Of a DNA stretch of 38,322 nt, positions 19,061 to 31,423 are shown in pieces. This stretch comes from Beverwykella pulmonaria (lineage: Eukaryota > Ascomycota > Dothideomycetes > Pleosporales > Melanommataceae), in NCBI GenBank assembly GCA_001599595.1, contig BCHH01000005.1, positions 3,160,801-3,199,122 on the forward strand, given 5' to 3'. The translations under genes were made by a program, and so were the position numbers. Each line of letters opens with the position of its first letter. Within the stretch, counting starts at the first letter, position 1. A model generated the notes under the pieces. The model ran no database searches. It was not told where the DNA came from and worked only from the letters and a program-made list of their open reading frames with translations.

Positions 19061-22000
19061 ATGGGGAGCACCGAACATGGCCCTCAAGGCCAAGTCTGGG
19101 CTACGGAGCCTATTGCCATCACCGGTCTGAGCTGCAAGCTTGCCGGCGACGCCAGCGATGCGGAGAACCTGTGGGCAATGCTGGCAGAAGGACGCGATGG
19201 CTGGTCCGAGATACCGCCCTCGCGATTCGACCTCAAGGGGGCCTACCATGCCGACCCTGACAGGCTTGGGACGGTGAGTAGTTTGGAGGTTTCCCATCAC
19301 GAAACGGCCACTTGGCTAACAGACGGGTACCGCGATGTAGATGCATGTCAAAGGAGGATATTTCATCAAGGAGGACGCGGCAAAGTTCGACGCTGCCTTT
19401 TTTAACCTGTCGGGGGAGACTGCAGCAGTGAGTCGAGCCGGCAAGACCCCATATATGGCTATGCCTGGTCCTGCGGCCGGTGCCGTGCCAACGAACTTGA
19501 CCACGCTGACGATAAGCTTTGCCCGCAGGCCATCGACCCCCAGTACCGCATGCAACTCGAAGGCGTGTATGAGGCCTTAGAAAACGCCGGCCTCCCGCTC
19601 TCCAGCGTCGCCGGCTCCAACACGTCCGTGTACGTCGGCGTCTGGACGCACGACTACCACGACGGCTTGATGCAAGATGGCGACAAGCTGCCGCGCTTCC
19701 TAATGATTGGCACACCCCCCGCACTGGCCGCGAACCGCATCTCACACTTTTTTGACCTCCGCGGCACCAGTCTGACCCTCGACACGGGCTGCTCGTCGGG
19801 GCTCGTGGCGCTGCACCAGGCCGTGTTGGGCCTCCGCGCCGGCGAGGCTGACATGGCCGTCGTGAGCGGCAGCAACCTCATGCTGTCACCCGACCGCTTC
19901 AAGATGCTCTCGTCGCTAGGCATGTTGTCGCCCGACGGGAAGTCGTACGCGTTTGATGCGCGCGCCAATGGCTACGGCCGCGGCGAGGGAGTCGTGACTG
20001 TTGTTATCAAGCGGCTTAGGTACGTGTTATCGCGCATGTCCCCGGTGCGCGCGTGTGTTCTGTATTGTGTATCCCGGCATAAACGTTATGGGTGGCTGAT
20101 ATTGGCATTGGCTGAATAGAGACGCTCTTGCAGCCGGCGACCCGGTGCGAGCCATCATCCGCGAAACAGGCCTCAACCAAGACGGCAAGACGGACACCAT
20201 CACCCTACCGTCGGAGGCGGCACAGACGGAGCTCATGCGTGAGTGCTACCGTCGAGCCGGGCTCAGCCCACGCGACACCCAGGTCTTTGAAGCGCATGGG
20301 ACGGGGACGCCAGCCGGCGATCCCATTGAGGCCCGGGCAATAGCAGCCGTGTTTGGAAGCCACACGGGACGGACCGGGCCGCTGCACATCGGGTCGATTA
20401 AGACCAATATTGGTAAGGACATCAGGGGTTACCTAGTACTCAGCCATTAGGTTACTTTGACTAACCATGAACCTATTACCGCAGGCCACACCGAAGCAGC
20501 ATCGGGCCTTGCGGGCCTGGTGAAGATGGTGCTCGCTCTGGAGAAGGGCCAGGTCCCACCTAGCGTCAACTTCAACAAGCCCAACCCCAAGCTGGAGCTG
20601 GACAAGTGGGGCCTCCAGGTGGTTACAGAGCTGCAGCCATGGCCCGCGGTCGACGGGGCGGTGCGCCGCGCTTCCATCAACAACTTTGGCTACGGCGGGA
20701 CCAACGGTCACATTATTCTAGAAGACGCCCGACACACCCGTTCCCAGCCCGGCTTAGACGGGCCAAGCAACCTCACCAACGGCAGCGCTAAGATAAGCCA
20801 CCCCAGAAAGAGCGAGGCACTCGTATTCTACGGGAAAGACGAGCAGGCCTGCGAGCGCATGGTCGCCGGCGTCAAGCAGTACCTGCAGCGCCATCGCAAC
20901 ACGGCAAGCCCGGGCAGGCTCATGCAGAACCTGGGATGGACCCTGGCAAAGCACCGCACGCGATTCCCGACGGGCTGGGTCTCGGCACATCTGGCGCAAT
21001 ACTCGGAGTCGGACCTGGGCGCGGCCATCCAAAGCCTGGACAGCCCTGGCTTCAAGCCCGTGCGCCTGCCATCCAAGCCGGTCCGCATCGGCATGGTCTT
21101 CACAGGCCAGGGTGCGCAGTGGCACGCCATGGCGCGCGAGCTTGCCGCGCCGTACCCCGTCGTCCGCGCGACGCTTGACGAGGCCGAGCGCATCCTTAAG
21201 GAACTGGGCGCCGACTGGTCCCTTACCGAGGAACTGCTGGCCCGTGACGCGACCACCTCGCGCGTCCACCACACCGAGCTCAGCATCCCCGTCTGCGTCG
21301 CCGTGCAGATCGCGCTTGTCCGCCTGCTCAGGGCGTGGGGCATCGAGCCGACCGCCGTGACGAGCCATTCGTCGGGCGAGATCGCGGCCGCGTACGCCGT
21401 CGGGGCCCTGGATCTGCGCCAGGCCATGGCAACGGCGTACTACCGCGCTGCCATGGCCTGGCGCATGACGCAAGAGAAAGGAAAGGGGAGCAAAGGCGCC
21501 ATGGCGGCAGTTGGTGTGGGGGAGGCCGCTGCGCATCGGGACTTCCTGGACAAGTTGATGGAGGCGGACGGCACGGCCGTGGTCGCGTGCATCAACAGCC
21601 CGAGCAGCGTCACTATCGCAGGGGACGAGGGAGCCGTGGAGCGTGTCCTGGGCCTGGCCAACGAGGCGGGCGTCTTTGCGCGTCGTCTCAAGGTCCCGAC
21701 AGCCTACCACTCGCATCACATGAAGCCTCTCGCCGAGCCGTACCGGCAAGCACTGGCTGCCGCCTTGGCCGGGGCCGATGAGGACAATGAACTCGCTGTG
21801 TCCTTCTCCTCTCCCGTCACCGGTGGCCGCATCACCAACGGCAAACAACTCGCCAGCGCAGACCACTGGGTAGCCAGCCTGCTGCAGCCCGTGCAATTCA
21901 TCGATGCCTTCACCAACATGGTCCTCGGCGGCGCCGCCGACTCTGGCGCTAGTAACGTCGACGTCATCCTCGAGGTCGGCCCTCACACGGCGCTCGGCGG

Positions 22001-25000
22001 TCCGATCAAGGAGTTGCTCTCTCAACCGGCGTTCCAGGGCGTCGACGTGCCCTACATGGGCTGTCTAGTTCGCAACGAGGACGCGCGCGACTGCATGCTC
22101 GCCGCCGGGCTCGACCTCTTCCGCAAGGGCTACCCGGTCTCGCTTCCCCAGCTCCGAGGCTCTGCCGAGGGGGACAGCAACGTGCCGCCGCGCGTGTTGA
22201 CGGATCTGCCGCCTTACCCGTGGAACCACAGCATCGGGCACTGGAACGAGTCGCGCCACAGCTTGGCCTACCGACAGAGAGACAGGACGCCTCACCACCT
22301 TCTCGGGCTACCGGTGCCAGGGACGAACCCGGAGGCAGCTACATGGAGGCAGATTGTGCGCCTGTCCGAGAGCCCGTGGCTGCGGGACCACGTTGTGCAG
22401 GGCAATGTTCTGTACCCGGGTGCCGGCTTCATCTGCTTGGCTATCGAGGCCATGAAGCAACTGGCCGAAGGCAGCAGCACCGGCGTCAGCGACGCGGCGC
22501 CCTCTGGATACAAGTTGCAGGACGTAGAGATCCACCAGGCCTTGGTAGTGCCCGAGAATGCGAACGGGATCGAGGTGCAGACGGTGCTCCGACGCGTCAA
22601 TGACAAGACCATTGGTCTCCAAGGCTGGAAGGAATTCGAGGTCTTGTCAGTGACGGCAGACAACCGCTGGACGCAGCATGCCAAAGGCGTAAGTGATTTC
22701 TCAGCTGGCTATTGACGGAAAAGGACACGAAACTGACTAGAAAACTGTTGTAGCTCATCACCGCCGACTTCAGCGATGAACAAGACAAACCCACCGCGCA
22801 GAGCCCCGTGGAGACGTCAGGCTTCACTCGACGCATCGAGCCTGAGGACCTGTGGTCCAACCTTCGCGCTCTGGGCATACGGCACGGACCCCAATTTCAA
22901 AACATCACGAGCATAGTCCAGGACGGGAAGACGTCAAAAGCCAAGTGCTGCGTGGCTACGTTTGGCATTGCCGACTGTGACGCCCAATGCAAGCACATGC
23001 TGCACCCGACCACGCTCGACTCAGTCATCGTGTCGACATACGCCGCCATGCCCGGCGCAGGCGTTCAGAGAGATAGTCCCATGGTGCCGCGGTCGATTCG
23101 GTCACTCTGGGTGTCGTCAGGCATACCCACGACGGCCGGCCGCAGCCTCGCTTGCAACACCAACCTAGTTGGCAGCAACGCGCAGCGCTGCGAGGCTGAC
23201 ATTGCTGTTGTCGACGCCGGACGAAGCGTGCTCGAGGTTGAAGGCTTCGTGCTCCAGTCGCTCGGCCGCAGCGTCGATCAGCAGCAGGAGGGGCAGCAGC
23301 CATGGGCCAAGGAGCTGTGTGCTAACGTGCGATGGGCGCCGGAGCTGGCGCTCTCGTCGGGCCTTCCCGACTCAGCCGAGGCCATCAAGGCCAAGCTCAG
23401 GGCGCCTCTCGCCGTCGATCCCAACGACGAGGTGGTGCTGATGCGCCTTCGTCGTGTGTGCGTCTACTTCTGTCACGACACGCTGGCGGCCCTGACGCCG
23501 CAGGACGTGTCCATGCTCTTGCCACACCATGTCAAGTTCCACAGCTGGATGCAGGATACGCTGGCCGCCGCCGCCGCGCAGCGCCTCGGGCCTGCCAGCG
23601 ACACCTGGACGAACGACCCGCCGGCGACGCGCGCGCACGAGGTGGCCCTTGCAGCCGGTGAGAGCGCTGATGGCGAGCTGATTTGCCGACTGGGCTCGCA
23701 CCTCGTGCCCATCCTGCGCGGCGAGGAGGCGCCGCTCGAGGTCATGCTGGAGGATCGGCTGCTGTACAGATACTACGCGCGGGCGTTCCGGCTCGCCCCG
23801 GCGTTCGCGCAGTTCCGCGCGCTAATGCGGGCCGTTGCGCACCGGAATCCCCGCGCGCGGGTGCTCGAGATTGGCGCCGGCACGGGCGGCGCCACGCGGA
23901 ACGCGCTCCAGGCGCTCGGCGCCGACGACGAGGGTGGCCCGTTCTTGGACAGCTGGCACTTCACGGATATCTCGTCGGGCTTCTTTGAGGCGGCGCGCGC
24001 CGAGTTCGTCGGGCAGAGCCGCTTCTTGGATATGCGCTTCGATCGCTGCGATATCGAGCAGGACCCGGCCGCGCAGGGCTTCGACCTCGAGAGCTACGAC
24101 GTCGTCGTCGCATGCCAGGTGTTGCATGCGACCAAGAGCATGGATCGTACCATGGCACACGTGCGGAAGGTGATGAAACCCGGTGCCTCCCTACTGCTTA
24201 TGGAGACGACCAAGGACCAGATCGATCTGCAGTTCATCTTTGGCCTGGTCCCCGGGTGGTGGCTCAGCGAAGAGCCCGAGCGTGTGGCAAGCCCGACCGT
24301 GTCGCTTCCCATGTGGCAGCGAGTCCTCAAAGGCGCCGGCTTCAGCGGCATCGACGTCGAGTTGCGCGACTACGAGGCCCAAGAGGACATGTACTCGGTC
24401 AGCAACATGGTGTCGACGGTGCTTGCACCGCCAACAACGTGGCAAGAAAACAGTGTTGTTGTTGTCATCAGTGAAAGGGCGCCCCCGCCTGCCGCCTGGC
24501 TCGAGACTCTGCGAGGTTCCATTGCAGAGCTAACAGGAGGGGCCTTGCCTGTTGTGCACACGCTCGAGGCCGGCGTCATCAAGTCGTGCGCCGGCAAGTT
24601 CTGCGTCTCTGTTGCAGAGGCAGACCAAGCTTTACTCCACGACGTCGATGCCGCGAGCCTGGAGGGAATCAAGGCCCTGGGAAGCAACGCCAAAGGGCTC
24701 CTGTGGGTCACGCGAGGCGCCGCCGTTGAGTGCGCGAAGCCCGAGATGGCTCTGGCCCAAGGACTGCTACGCGTTCTCCGAAACGAGTACGCGGGCCGCG
24801 CGTGCCTCAGTCTGGACCTGGATCCCGAACAACCGTCTTGGTCGGTGTCGAGCGCCACGGCCATCGTCCACATCATGAAGAGTTGTTTGGGCGGCCGCCA
24901 AGACAACGTGTCCATGGCCGCCGAGGACAGCGAGTATGCCGTGCGCGACGGTCTTGTCATGGTGCCACGCATCTACAAGGACGTGCCGCGGAACAAGCTC

Positions 25001-27268
25001 CTGGTTCCCAAGGCGCCCGATTGGCTCGCATCTGAATCGATCCCGGAGTCACCCTTGTTCCAAGAGCAGCGCCCGCTCAGCCTGCGGGTCGGCATTCCTG
25101 GCCTGCTGGATACGCTGGCCTTTGACGACGACCCTCATTATAAGGGAGCTCTGGACGCCGATGAGATTGAGATCAAGCCGTGTGCGTATGGCCTCAACTT
25201 CCGCGACGTCATGGTGGCCATGGATGAGCTGCGCGAGCCGACCATGGGGGTCGAATGCGCAGGTATCGTGACGCGCGTCGGCCCCGAGGCGACAGCGCAG
25301 GGCTTCGCTGTCGGCGATGCAGTCATGGCCTTGCTCCTAGGACCCTCGTTTACAAGCCATGCTCGGATCAGCTGGCACGGCGTTGCCCATGTCCCCCCGG
25401 GCATGGACTTCAACGACGCTGCGTCGCTTCCTGTTATATTCGCAACAGCCTATGTAGGCCTCGTCGAGGTAGCACGCCTCCGCCATGGCCAGTCGGTTCT
25501 AATTCACTCTGCGGCTGGTGGTGTGGGACAAGCCGCCATCAAGTTAGCCAAAGACTACCTTGGGGCTGAGGTATATGTGACAGTTGGCTCGCAGGAGAAG
25601 CGTGAGCTGCTTATGCGGGAGTATAATCTACCGGCGAAGCGAATCTTCAATAGCCGTGATACTTCTTTTGCGCCGGCCGTCATGGCCGCTACTGGGGGCA
25701 GGGGCGTCGACGTGGTGCTGAACTCATCGGCAGGCTCGATGTTGCAGGCCAGCTTTGATATTCTCGCGTCATACGGCCATTTTGTCGAAATTGGAAAGCG
25801 TGATCTGGAAAACAACAGTCTACTGGCCATGGGCACTTTTTCTAGAGTCGCCTCATTCACATCGCTGGACATGCTTTCTTATCTTCGAAACCGCGGACCC
25901 GACGCGCACCGCATCCTCAACGAGATCGCTCGCCTCGTCGCCCAAGGCGTTCTCAGACCCGTGAGCCCCGTGAACGTGTACCCGATGCGCCAGCTGTCGC
26001 AGGCTTTCCGTCTCCTACAAATAGGAAAGCATGTCGGAAAGGTAGTGCTATCGGTCGCTCCCGACGAACAGGTAAAGGTGCTGCCGCAAGCGCCGACTCC
26101 AAAGTTGCGGGCAGACGCATCATACCTTATCGTGGGAGGTGTCGGCGGTCTCGGCCGATCGATCGCGCACTGGTTCGCTGACCATGGGGCCGCCAATCTG
26201 ATTTTGCTCTCCCGAAGTGCCGGCGAGGCGCACAAGATGGGCTCCTTCGTCACTGGATTGCGCGAGGCTGGCTGCCGTGTGGTGGCCATCAGCTGTGACG
26301 TGTCCAGCAAAGATGACCTGGCCAGGGCTCTTGAACGGTGCAGGACGGACGAGAAGCTCCCTCCCATCCGAGGCATCGTGCAGGGCGCTATGGTGCTGCA
26401 AGACTCCATCCTGGAGAACATGACGCTGGACGACTGGCAGACGGCCGTCAGACCCAAAGTAGCGGCCACGTGGAATCTGCACATGCACTTTACGCAGCCC
26501 GGCAGCCTTGACTTCTTTGTCATGCTCTCGTCGCTGTCCGCGACCCTTGGTTGGGCGAGTCAGGGAAACTACGCAGCAGGCGGCTCGTATCAAGATGCGC
26601 TCGCGCGCTGGCGCTGCTCCGTAGGGTTGCCGGCCGTATCGCTGGACCTAGGCATGGTCAAGGGGGTCGGCTACGTTTCCGAGTCGCGCTCTGTCCTGGA
26701 CCGAGTGAACAAGGGCGGCCAGTCGATAGCGTTATCCGACGAAGACGTCACGCGTGCTCTTGCCGCCGCGGTTCTCGACCCCTTTGCCCAGCCCCAGATG
26801 CTCCTCGGTCTCAACTCGGGCCCTGGTCCGCACTGGGATCCCGCCAACAAGTCGGCCATGGGTCGCGACGCACGCTTCCTGCCCCTCCGGTACCGTCAAG
26901 CCACAAGCGCTCTATCCCAAAACGACGCGGCATCTGGTGAGGCGGGCACCACTACCAAGCCGCTCTCGGCACAACTCAAGGAGGCGGGCTCGAACGACGA
27001 GGCCGGACGGCTGGTCGGCGATGCCATGGCTGCGAAACTCGCCGACATCTTCATGATCCCGCTCACCGAGATCGACTTGGCCCGGTCACCTGCGTGGTAC
27101 GGCATCGACTCGTTGGTTGCCGTCGAGCTGAGAAACATGTTGATGCTTCAAGCCGCTGCTGATGTTTCCATCTTCAATATCATGCAGAGTGCTTCACTAT
27201 CTGCTTTAGTTATTTGCGCTGTGGCCAAGAGTGCCTATGTGGTAGCGAGTGCCGAGGAGACTGTTTAG
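19061..27268 (+). CDS. Highly reducing polyketide synthase (KS-AT-DH-MT-ER-KR-ACP)
   Basis: Six exons (19061-19273, 19341-19427, 19529-20019, 20120-20412, 20485-22688, 22754-27268) encode 2600 residues of an iterative type [14 protein letters not shown] (Cys188), EAHGTGT (His323), [10 protein letters not shown] (His363). AT: SHSSGE (Ser657), after [20 protein letters not shown] (His997) and LHPTTLDS (Asp1185). C-Me[10 protein letters not shown] (1467-1475) intact. [13 protein letters not shown] near 2014. KR: GGVGGLG near 2224, with catalytic Ser2356 and Tyr2369; the position four after Tyr is Gly, where many KRs have Asn. [13 protein letters not shown] (Ser2549). All domains look active, so it should build a reduced, methylated chain from malonyl-CoA. 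No thioesterase, reductase or acyltransferase release domain follows the ACP, so release needs a partner in trans. The introns have good GT..AG ends and keep the frame. The gene is clearly more GC-rich than its flanks. The product is not predictable. Confidence 0.97.
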
Positions 27269-28093
27269 TAGGCGGGCGGTCTTTGAAGATTGAGGAGACA
27301 TGTGAGAAATTCGAGGATTGCAGCAATGTTGTTAGAGGGAATAGAGCTAGACTTGCTCTCATGTAGCTTTCACGCAAAGGACATTAGTGATGGGGGGATT
27401 TTTATGTAACTCTAACCCCACTCCCTGGGAGAGAGGGGATATACGTTTGTTATAGACAGGTCAACGGCAAATCCGCTACAAGTCAGCCGTCGAACCCGAA
27501 TGTCCAATACGAGGCAGACCTTTTCCAAAGCTTTATCATACGGTTAACTCCATCCTTCGTATACGCTTCCGCGGCGTCAGCCGTCAGCGATGGAGATGTG
27601 AGAAGGCAGGCGCACATGAAATCAAGCGCTGCTAGCTATATCGTCCAAGTAAATCCATGGCCGAGTAGTTAGTAAATCAGGTGCGCACGGCAGTCGTCCC
27701 TTTTCCACGGTAAAACAGTATGCAGATTCGCATCCATCCTACAAAGTTTCTACATCCTCACGGTGGTCTGTGTTTGCCGGCCGAAACGTGTTAAACCTGA
27801 TCAGACAGACTGCCAAGATCTACTAGGTACTCTGGTGTCTTACCTACTGTAGGCCACATGGGGGGCTGGATCCTGGGAAATGGTATTGTATCTGCGCACT
27901 GACCCTTGAAATCGAAATGGACAATTCCTATTGTCGTTATGGAAAACAAAAATTGGAGAAGAAGTTTCGGTTTCACGGGCGGCAACGACTGGTAGTTCCA
28001 CGTTAGTTGGTTACAAACGTCTGCTGTACAAAATTAGGCAACACGGTTCGAGAGGAGCTAAATCAATTTAGTTCAGACTGCGATTACAAAGGC
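27269..28093. other. Intergenic, 3' of the PKS
   Basis: No gene is seen. Short frames only; no release or tailoring enzyme follows the PKS. The first roughly 200 bp are the probable 3' untranslated region. Confidence 0.5.
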
Positions 28094-28710
28094 TTAATGC
28101 ACAAGATTTTCTTGGTCTGGAGGCATCCAAGGCTGGCCCGCTGTGTCTGTTGATACGAAGCCGTTAAACCGGCCGTTTCGGTAAGCCAGGAAGTACACCT
28201 GGGTGTCGTAATCTAAGCAAAGCTTAGCCAATTTTTCGCAAAGTGTCTTCGATAATTTCTGATAGTTGTTTTTCGCAGCTCGCCTGGTCCTTGGCACTGA
28301 GGTGCGTGATTGCTGGTAAGATGACATGATTGCCAGTGTGAAGCTGCGATGTCTCCGGGCAGACATAGGTGAATTGCTGCAGCGACTGACTGAACCTATA
28401 TCGGAATTGAAGGCCTTTGTTCTGCATTTTCCAATTTGCTGTTTCAAGGTCCTGAATCTTGTTCTCCGTTTTCCATTTTTCGTTTTCCTGTTTCAGTATC
28501 TTTATTCACGCCTCTAGTCAAGCGATTCTTCGCTTATCGTGTCCGTGCGCGTAATGGTCTTCGATCTCTTAAACCAGTTATTGCTCCTCTTCTTGTAGCT
28601 CCAAATCTTCCTTTCTGCGCTTTAGATTCTGAATTCTTGTTGCAATGGGGATTTCCTCCGACTCCTCGTCAATGGCATGAACTGTTGGCGTACGGCTCGC
28701 CATTGTCGCG
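28094..28710 (-). pseudogene. Degenerate coiled-coil / MADS-like repeat protein
   Basis: On the minus strand an ATG near 28702 opens MASRTPTVHAIDEESEE.. followed by a charged helix (NLKRRKEDLELQEEEQ) and a stop. The remainder is broken by stops and frame changes. A second part (to 28094) reads LSKTLCEKLAKLCLDYD, then VYFLAYRNGRF and a WMPPDQE end. That has the look of small MADS/SRF-like or related fungal repeat-family proteins. The frames are not continuous, so this is a decayed gene. It may be the internal part of an element whose terminus lies at 28840-29004. Confidence 0.4.
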
Positions 28711-28839
28711 TTGGTGATGAGACGTCTCGTTGGTGACAGAGTGTCGTTTCGTTGGTGACTCGATGTTGCCTCGTTGGCCGGTTGCTCAATTGAAGCCTGC
28801 TGAGCCGCTATCCCTGCAGAGAGGTAGAGATTTTAGAAT

Positions 28840-29004
28840 TGTAAAGAGGGGATTGTGATAGCAGCGAGCAGACTTCTGTATTGGTATTGAAGTGTCTAAA
28901 ATCTATCTTGTTCCCTTGAGCATCTCGCTCGCTTTGATGTTCCTCGCTTAGCTAGTGCTTGGCCAGCGCTAAGCCTGTGCGGGACAAGCGCCCTTACGAT
29001 TACA
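28840..29004 (-). mobile_element. Possible short LTR-like terminus
   Basis: On the minus strand the segment begins TGTAATCGTAAGGGCG and ends CCCCTCTTTACA, giving TGTAA..TTACA terminal inversion over 165 bp. It is followed on that strand by the decayed coiled-coil frame. The flanking 5-mers do not match and only one copy is in the window. The LTR interpretation is tentative. Confidence 0.35.
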
Positions 29005-29680
29005 CTACCGGTACTGCACAGTTGCCTATTGTTTATTACCCATCTACTAACGTACTTCACAAGCGAGGTATATAGCTACCTTCCGACTCCTGAGTACTCC
29101 TCAAGGATTCGTCTTGAATACACTATATACCCACATTTCGATCTCCTGCCTACAGTCTCCTTACAGTAAGCCCCGCGTAAAATATTGTTGGTTCTCTAGT
29201 GGAGACTAGCCAACCAGAACTCTGCCTGTCGCCCACTTCTCGGCATTGTCTGCGTGGACTTCTGCATGTTCTCCGCTTTACGCGACAACTCCGTACTGGA
29301 CCTCCGTGCGCCTATTGCAACTTCCGTCTCTCGAAACACGGAAGCCCCGCTTTCACGAATTATACTCAGCTTACCGGAAATTGAGAGAACTAGGATCCAA
29401 TAGTAAGCTGCTGGTGACGCAAAAAACACCCCACAATAACCCATAATCCGTCGCCAAAGTTTGACGATCTGATTGACAGTCGTAGGCATTGCAATAATCT
29501 CCATCTTTTTAATTCCCTAGGAGGTGGAGTGGGACTGATTTGGGTCGGTCCAATGAAGCGCAGCCGTTCTTCACGCGGTCACTGGGTTAACACCATGTTT
29601 GAAGTCGGAAAAAAGGCTGAAATCCCGCTTTGCCAAACGGCTCGAGCACACTATCTCTCAAACCCATAGAAAGTTGCATC
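29005..29680. other. Intergenic, no gene seen
   Basis: Short frames on both strands (for example 29196-29504 minus) have no recognisable domains. The right part leads into the promoter of the secreted-protein gene. Confidence 0.4.
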
Positions 29681-29698
29681 ACGGTAGCATGCTACCGT
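29681..29698. promoter_or_regulatory. Perfect 18-bp palindrome, CGG-N10-CCG
   Basis: ACGGTAGCATGCTACCGT is a perfect palindrome containing CGG and CCG separated by ten bases, a spacing known for Put3-type Zn2Cys6 sites. It lies 45 bp upstream of the TATA box and 130 bp upstream of the ATG of the secreted-protein gene. That position is typical for an activator or repressor site. The binding factor is unknown. Confidence 0.5.
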
Positions 29699-29743
29699 TC
29701 AGAACCCACTTAGCAAAGACATGGGTAGTTAGTAGATTAATGA

Positions 29744-29750
29744 TATAAAA
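29744..29750 (+). promoter_or_regulatory. TATA box of the secreted-protein gene
   Basis: TATAAAA lies 79 bp upstream of the ATG at 29829, a good fungal core-promoter match and position. Confidence 0.7.
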
Positions 29751-29828
29751 ACTCGCGAGGTGCACCGAGAGGGACAAACACAGCCGTCAACAACCAACCT
29801 CGACCACAAGACAAAGCTAGTCTTCAAG

Positions 29829-31423
29829 ATGCATCACACCAAACTTGTCACTCTTCTTTCCCTGGTCGGATCCATCTCAGCCGCACCCAGACCCTTTCCG
29901 GAGCTCGATATCGAGAGCTTGAAAACGCTCGCTGAACGAGCTACTTCTTCTTGGAGGAATGTATCATGCGACGCTACGTACGTGAACGATGCTACATCGT
30001 CAGCATACAACCGCTGGACGGCTGCCGATTGCGCCGATGCCTTCGATTCCGTCAATTCCAATTGGACAACATACAACAAGTCGAGCTCGAAGACACTGGC
30101 CTATGCTGCGTATATCTCCAACAGCTTCAATTCCCAAGACGGAATGACGTGCACCAATATTGACGACGGCCCTTGCCAAAGCACAGTCACCTGTAACGAG
30201 GTTAATCATCCAGCAGGGTGAGTTCATCCAAACGCGACTCCCTCTGCCATTCGTGTGCTGACGCTAACAGCTTTCTCATCATCAATTCACTCGTGGCTCT
30301 GCATGTTATGCACAAGACCATCTATGATGCTCTCGGAAACGCCGTGAACAGCATGCAAAATTACATGAGCACCTTCCAGTCGACTTTCTCCCCAGTAGAG
30401 TCAAATGATTCAACCTCCTTATTCAAAGACATTCTCAGCGTCTTCCAAACCGTTGTCGGCATTGGCTCGGCTTTTGCGTGGAATGTCTTTATCAAGGAAG
30501 CAAAGTGGTTTACAGACGACAACTACCGCGGCTTCGCCAAGGACTCGGTCAACGCTGCGATTGGAATGAGCTTCACGCTTACAAAGGACCACCTTCCGGA
30601 CTCGTCAGATGTTCAAAATTCCCTCACCGTCGCACTGGGACATATATTCGATGCCTGGCAAAGCAGCGAATCCGACTTTGTCAAAACCATTTTCGGCGGC
30701 ACGGAATATGGCGTTTCCGTGCTGAGTGGCCTCATCAAGAACGGCATGGCCCTCACCACCGCAGGCACCGCGCAAGCCCTTGACGAAGCCGACATGCAGA
30801 GTGCGGCCGAGAAAGTCTTGTGGTCTCAGCTAATCGTGCAAGCGTGGAAGACGAGCTCCGAAACCCCCAGCCAGGCGCAACCCAAACGATACTACCCTAT
30901 GATTCTGATGCTCAAGGATGATTGCAACAAGGATTATTCCTCTGTGAGCAGCGACATTAACAAATACAGCTCAGTTTGCTATGACTCGCACACCTTCTTT
31001 GTCGGCTACCCGTCATGGGATGGCCAGACGACGCATGGTACTGCTGCCACTGATATCACCTTGAACGCGCTTCCCGGCGGCACAACCACCGAGCTGGATG
31101 GCACGAACTGGGCCAACGTCACGCTCAAGGACATGGTCATCTCGGCTTATGAGGGCTGGAAGCTGAACGGTGGGAAGAACGGCTATACGCTCCCCAGCGA
31201 GAGCAAGATCATTGACGGCAAGGGCACAGAGGGAGATTTGATCCTGGAAAACGGTATCACGACTCCTGGTTTCATCGACCTGCCACTGTGCGACTGGACC
31301 AAGTTGTCGAACACCGCAAATGCGTACCAGAAGTACCTCGTCAATTCAGGGACGGCACCTACCCTGCCTTGCGGAAACGGGCAGGTAGTTACTGCGGATG
31401 AGAATGCTTGGGGGATTTCCTAA
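29829..31423 (+). CDS. Secreted protein of unknown function, 513 residues
   Basis: Two exons (29829-30217 and 30271-31423) are joined by a 53-bp intron with GTGAGT donor, GCTAAC branch site and CAG acceptor; the splice gives NEVNHPAGFLIINSL in frame. The protein starts MHHTKLVTLLSLVGSISAAP, a clear signal peptide. The N-terminal third has paired Cys (CDATY, DCADAF, CTNIDDGPC, TVTC) and several N-glycosylation sequons such as NVS and NWT. A helical middle (residues about 130-300) follows. The C-terminal half contains KDDCNKDY, SSVCYDSHTFFVGYPSWDG and a final Cys pair (LPLCDW, LPCGNG). No catalytic motif is recognisable. Codon use is regular and the frame clean, so it looks functional. It could be a fungal secreted or effector-like protein. 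I do not assign a family. Confidence 0.87.

Noticed and set aside
20754..22025. 423-codon open frame on the minus strand opposite the PKS
   Set aside because: It is antisense to the GC-rich AT domain, where the plus-strand coding frame with conserved motifs is certain. Long antisense frames are expected in GC-rich coding DNA.
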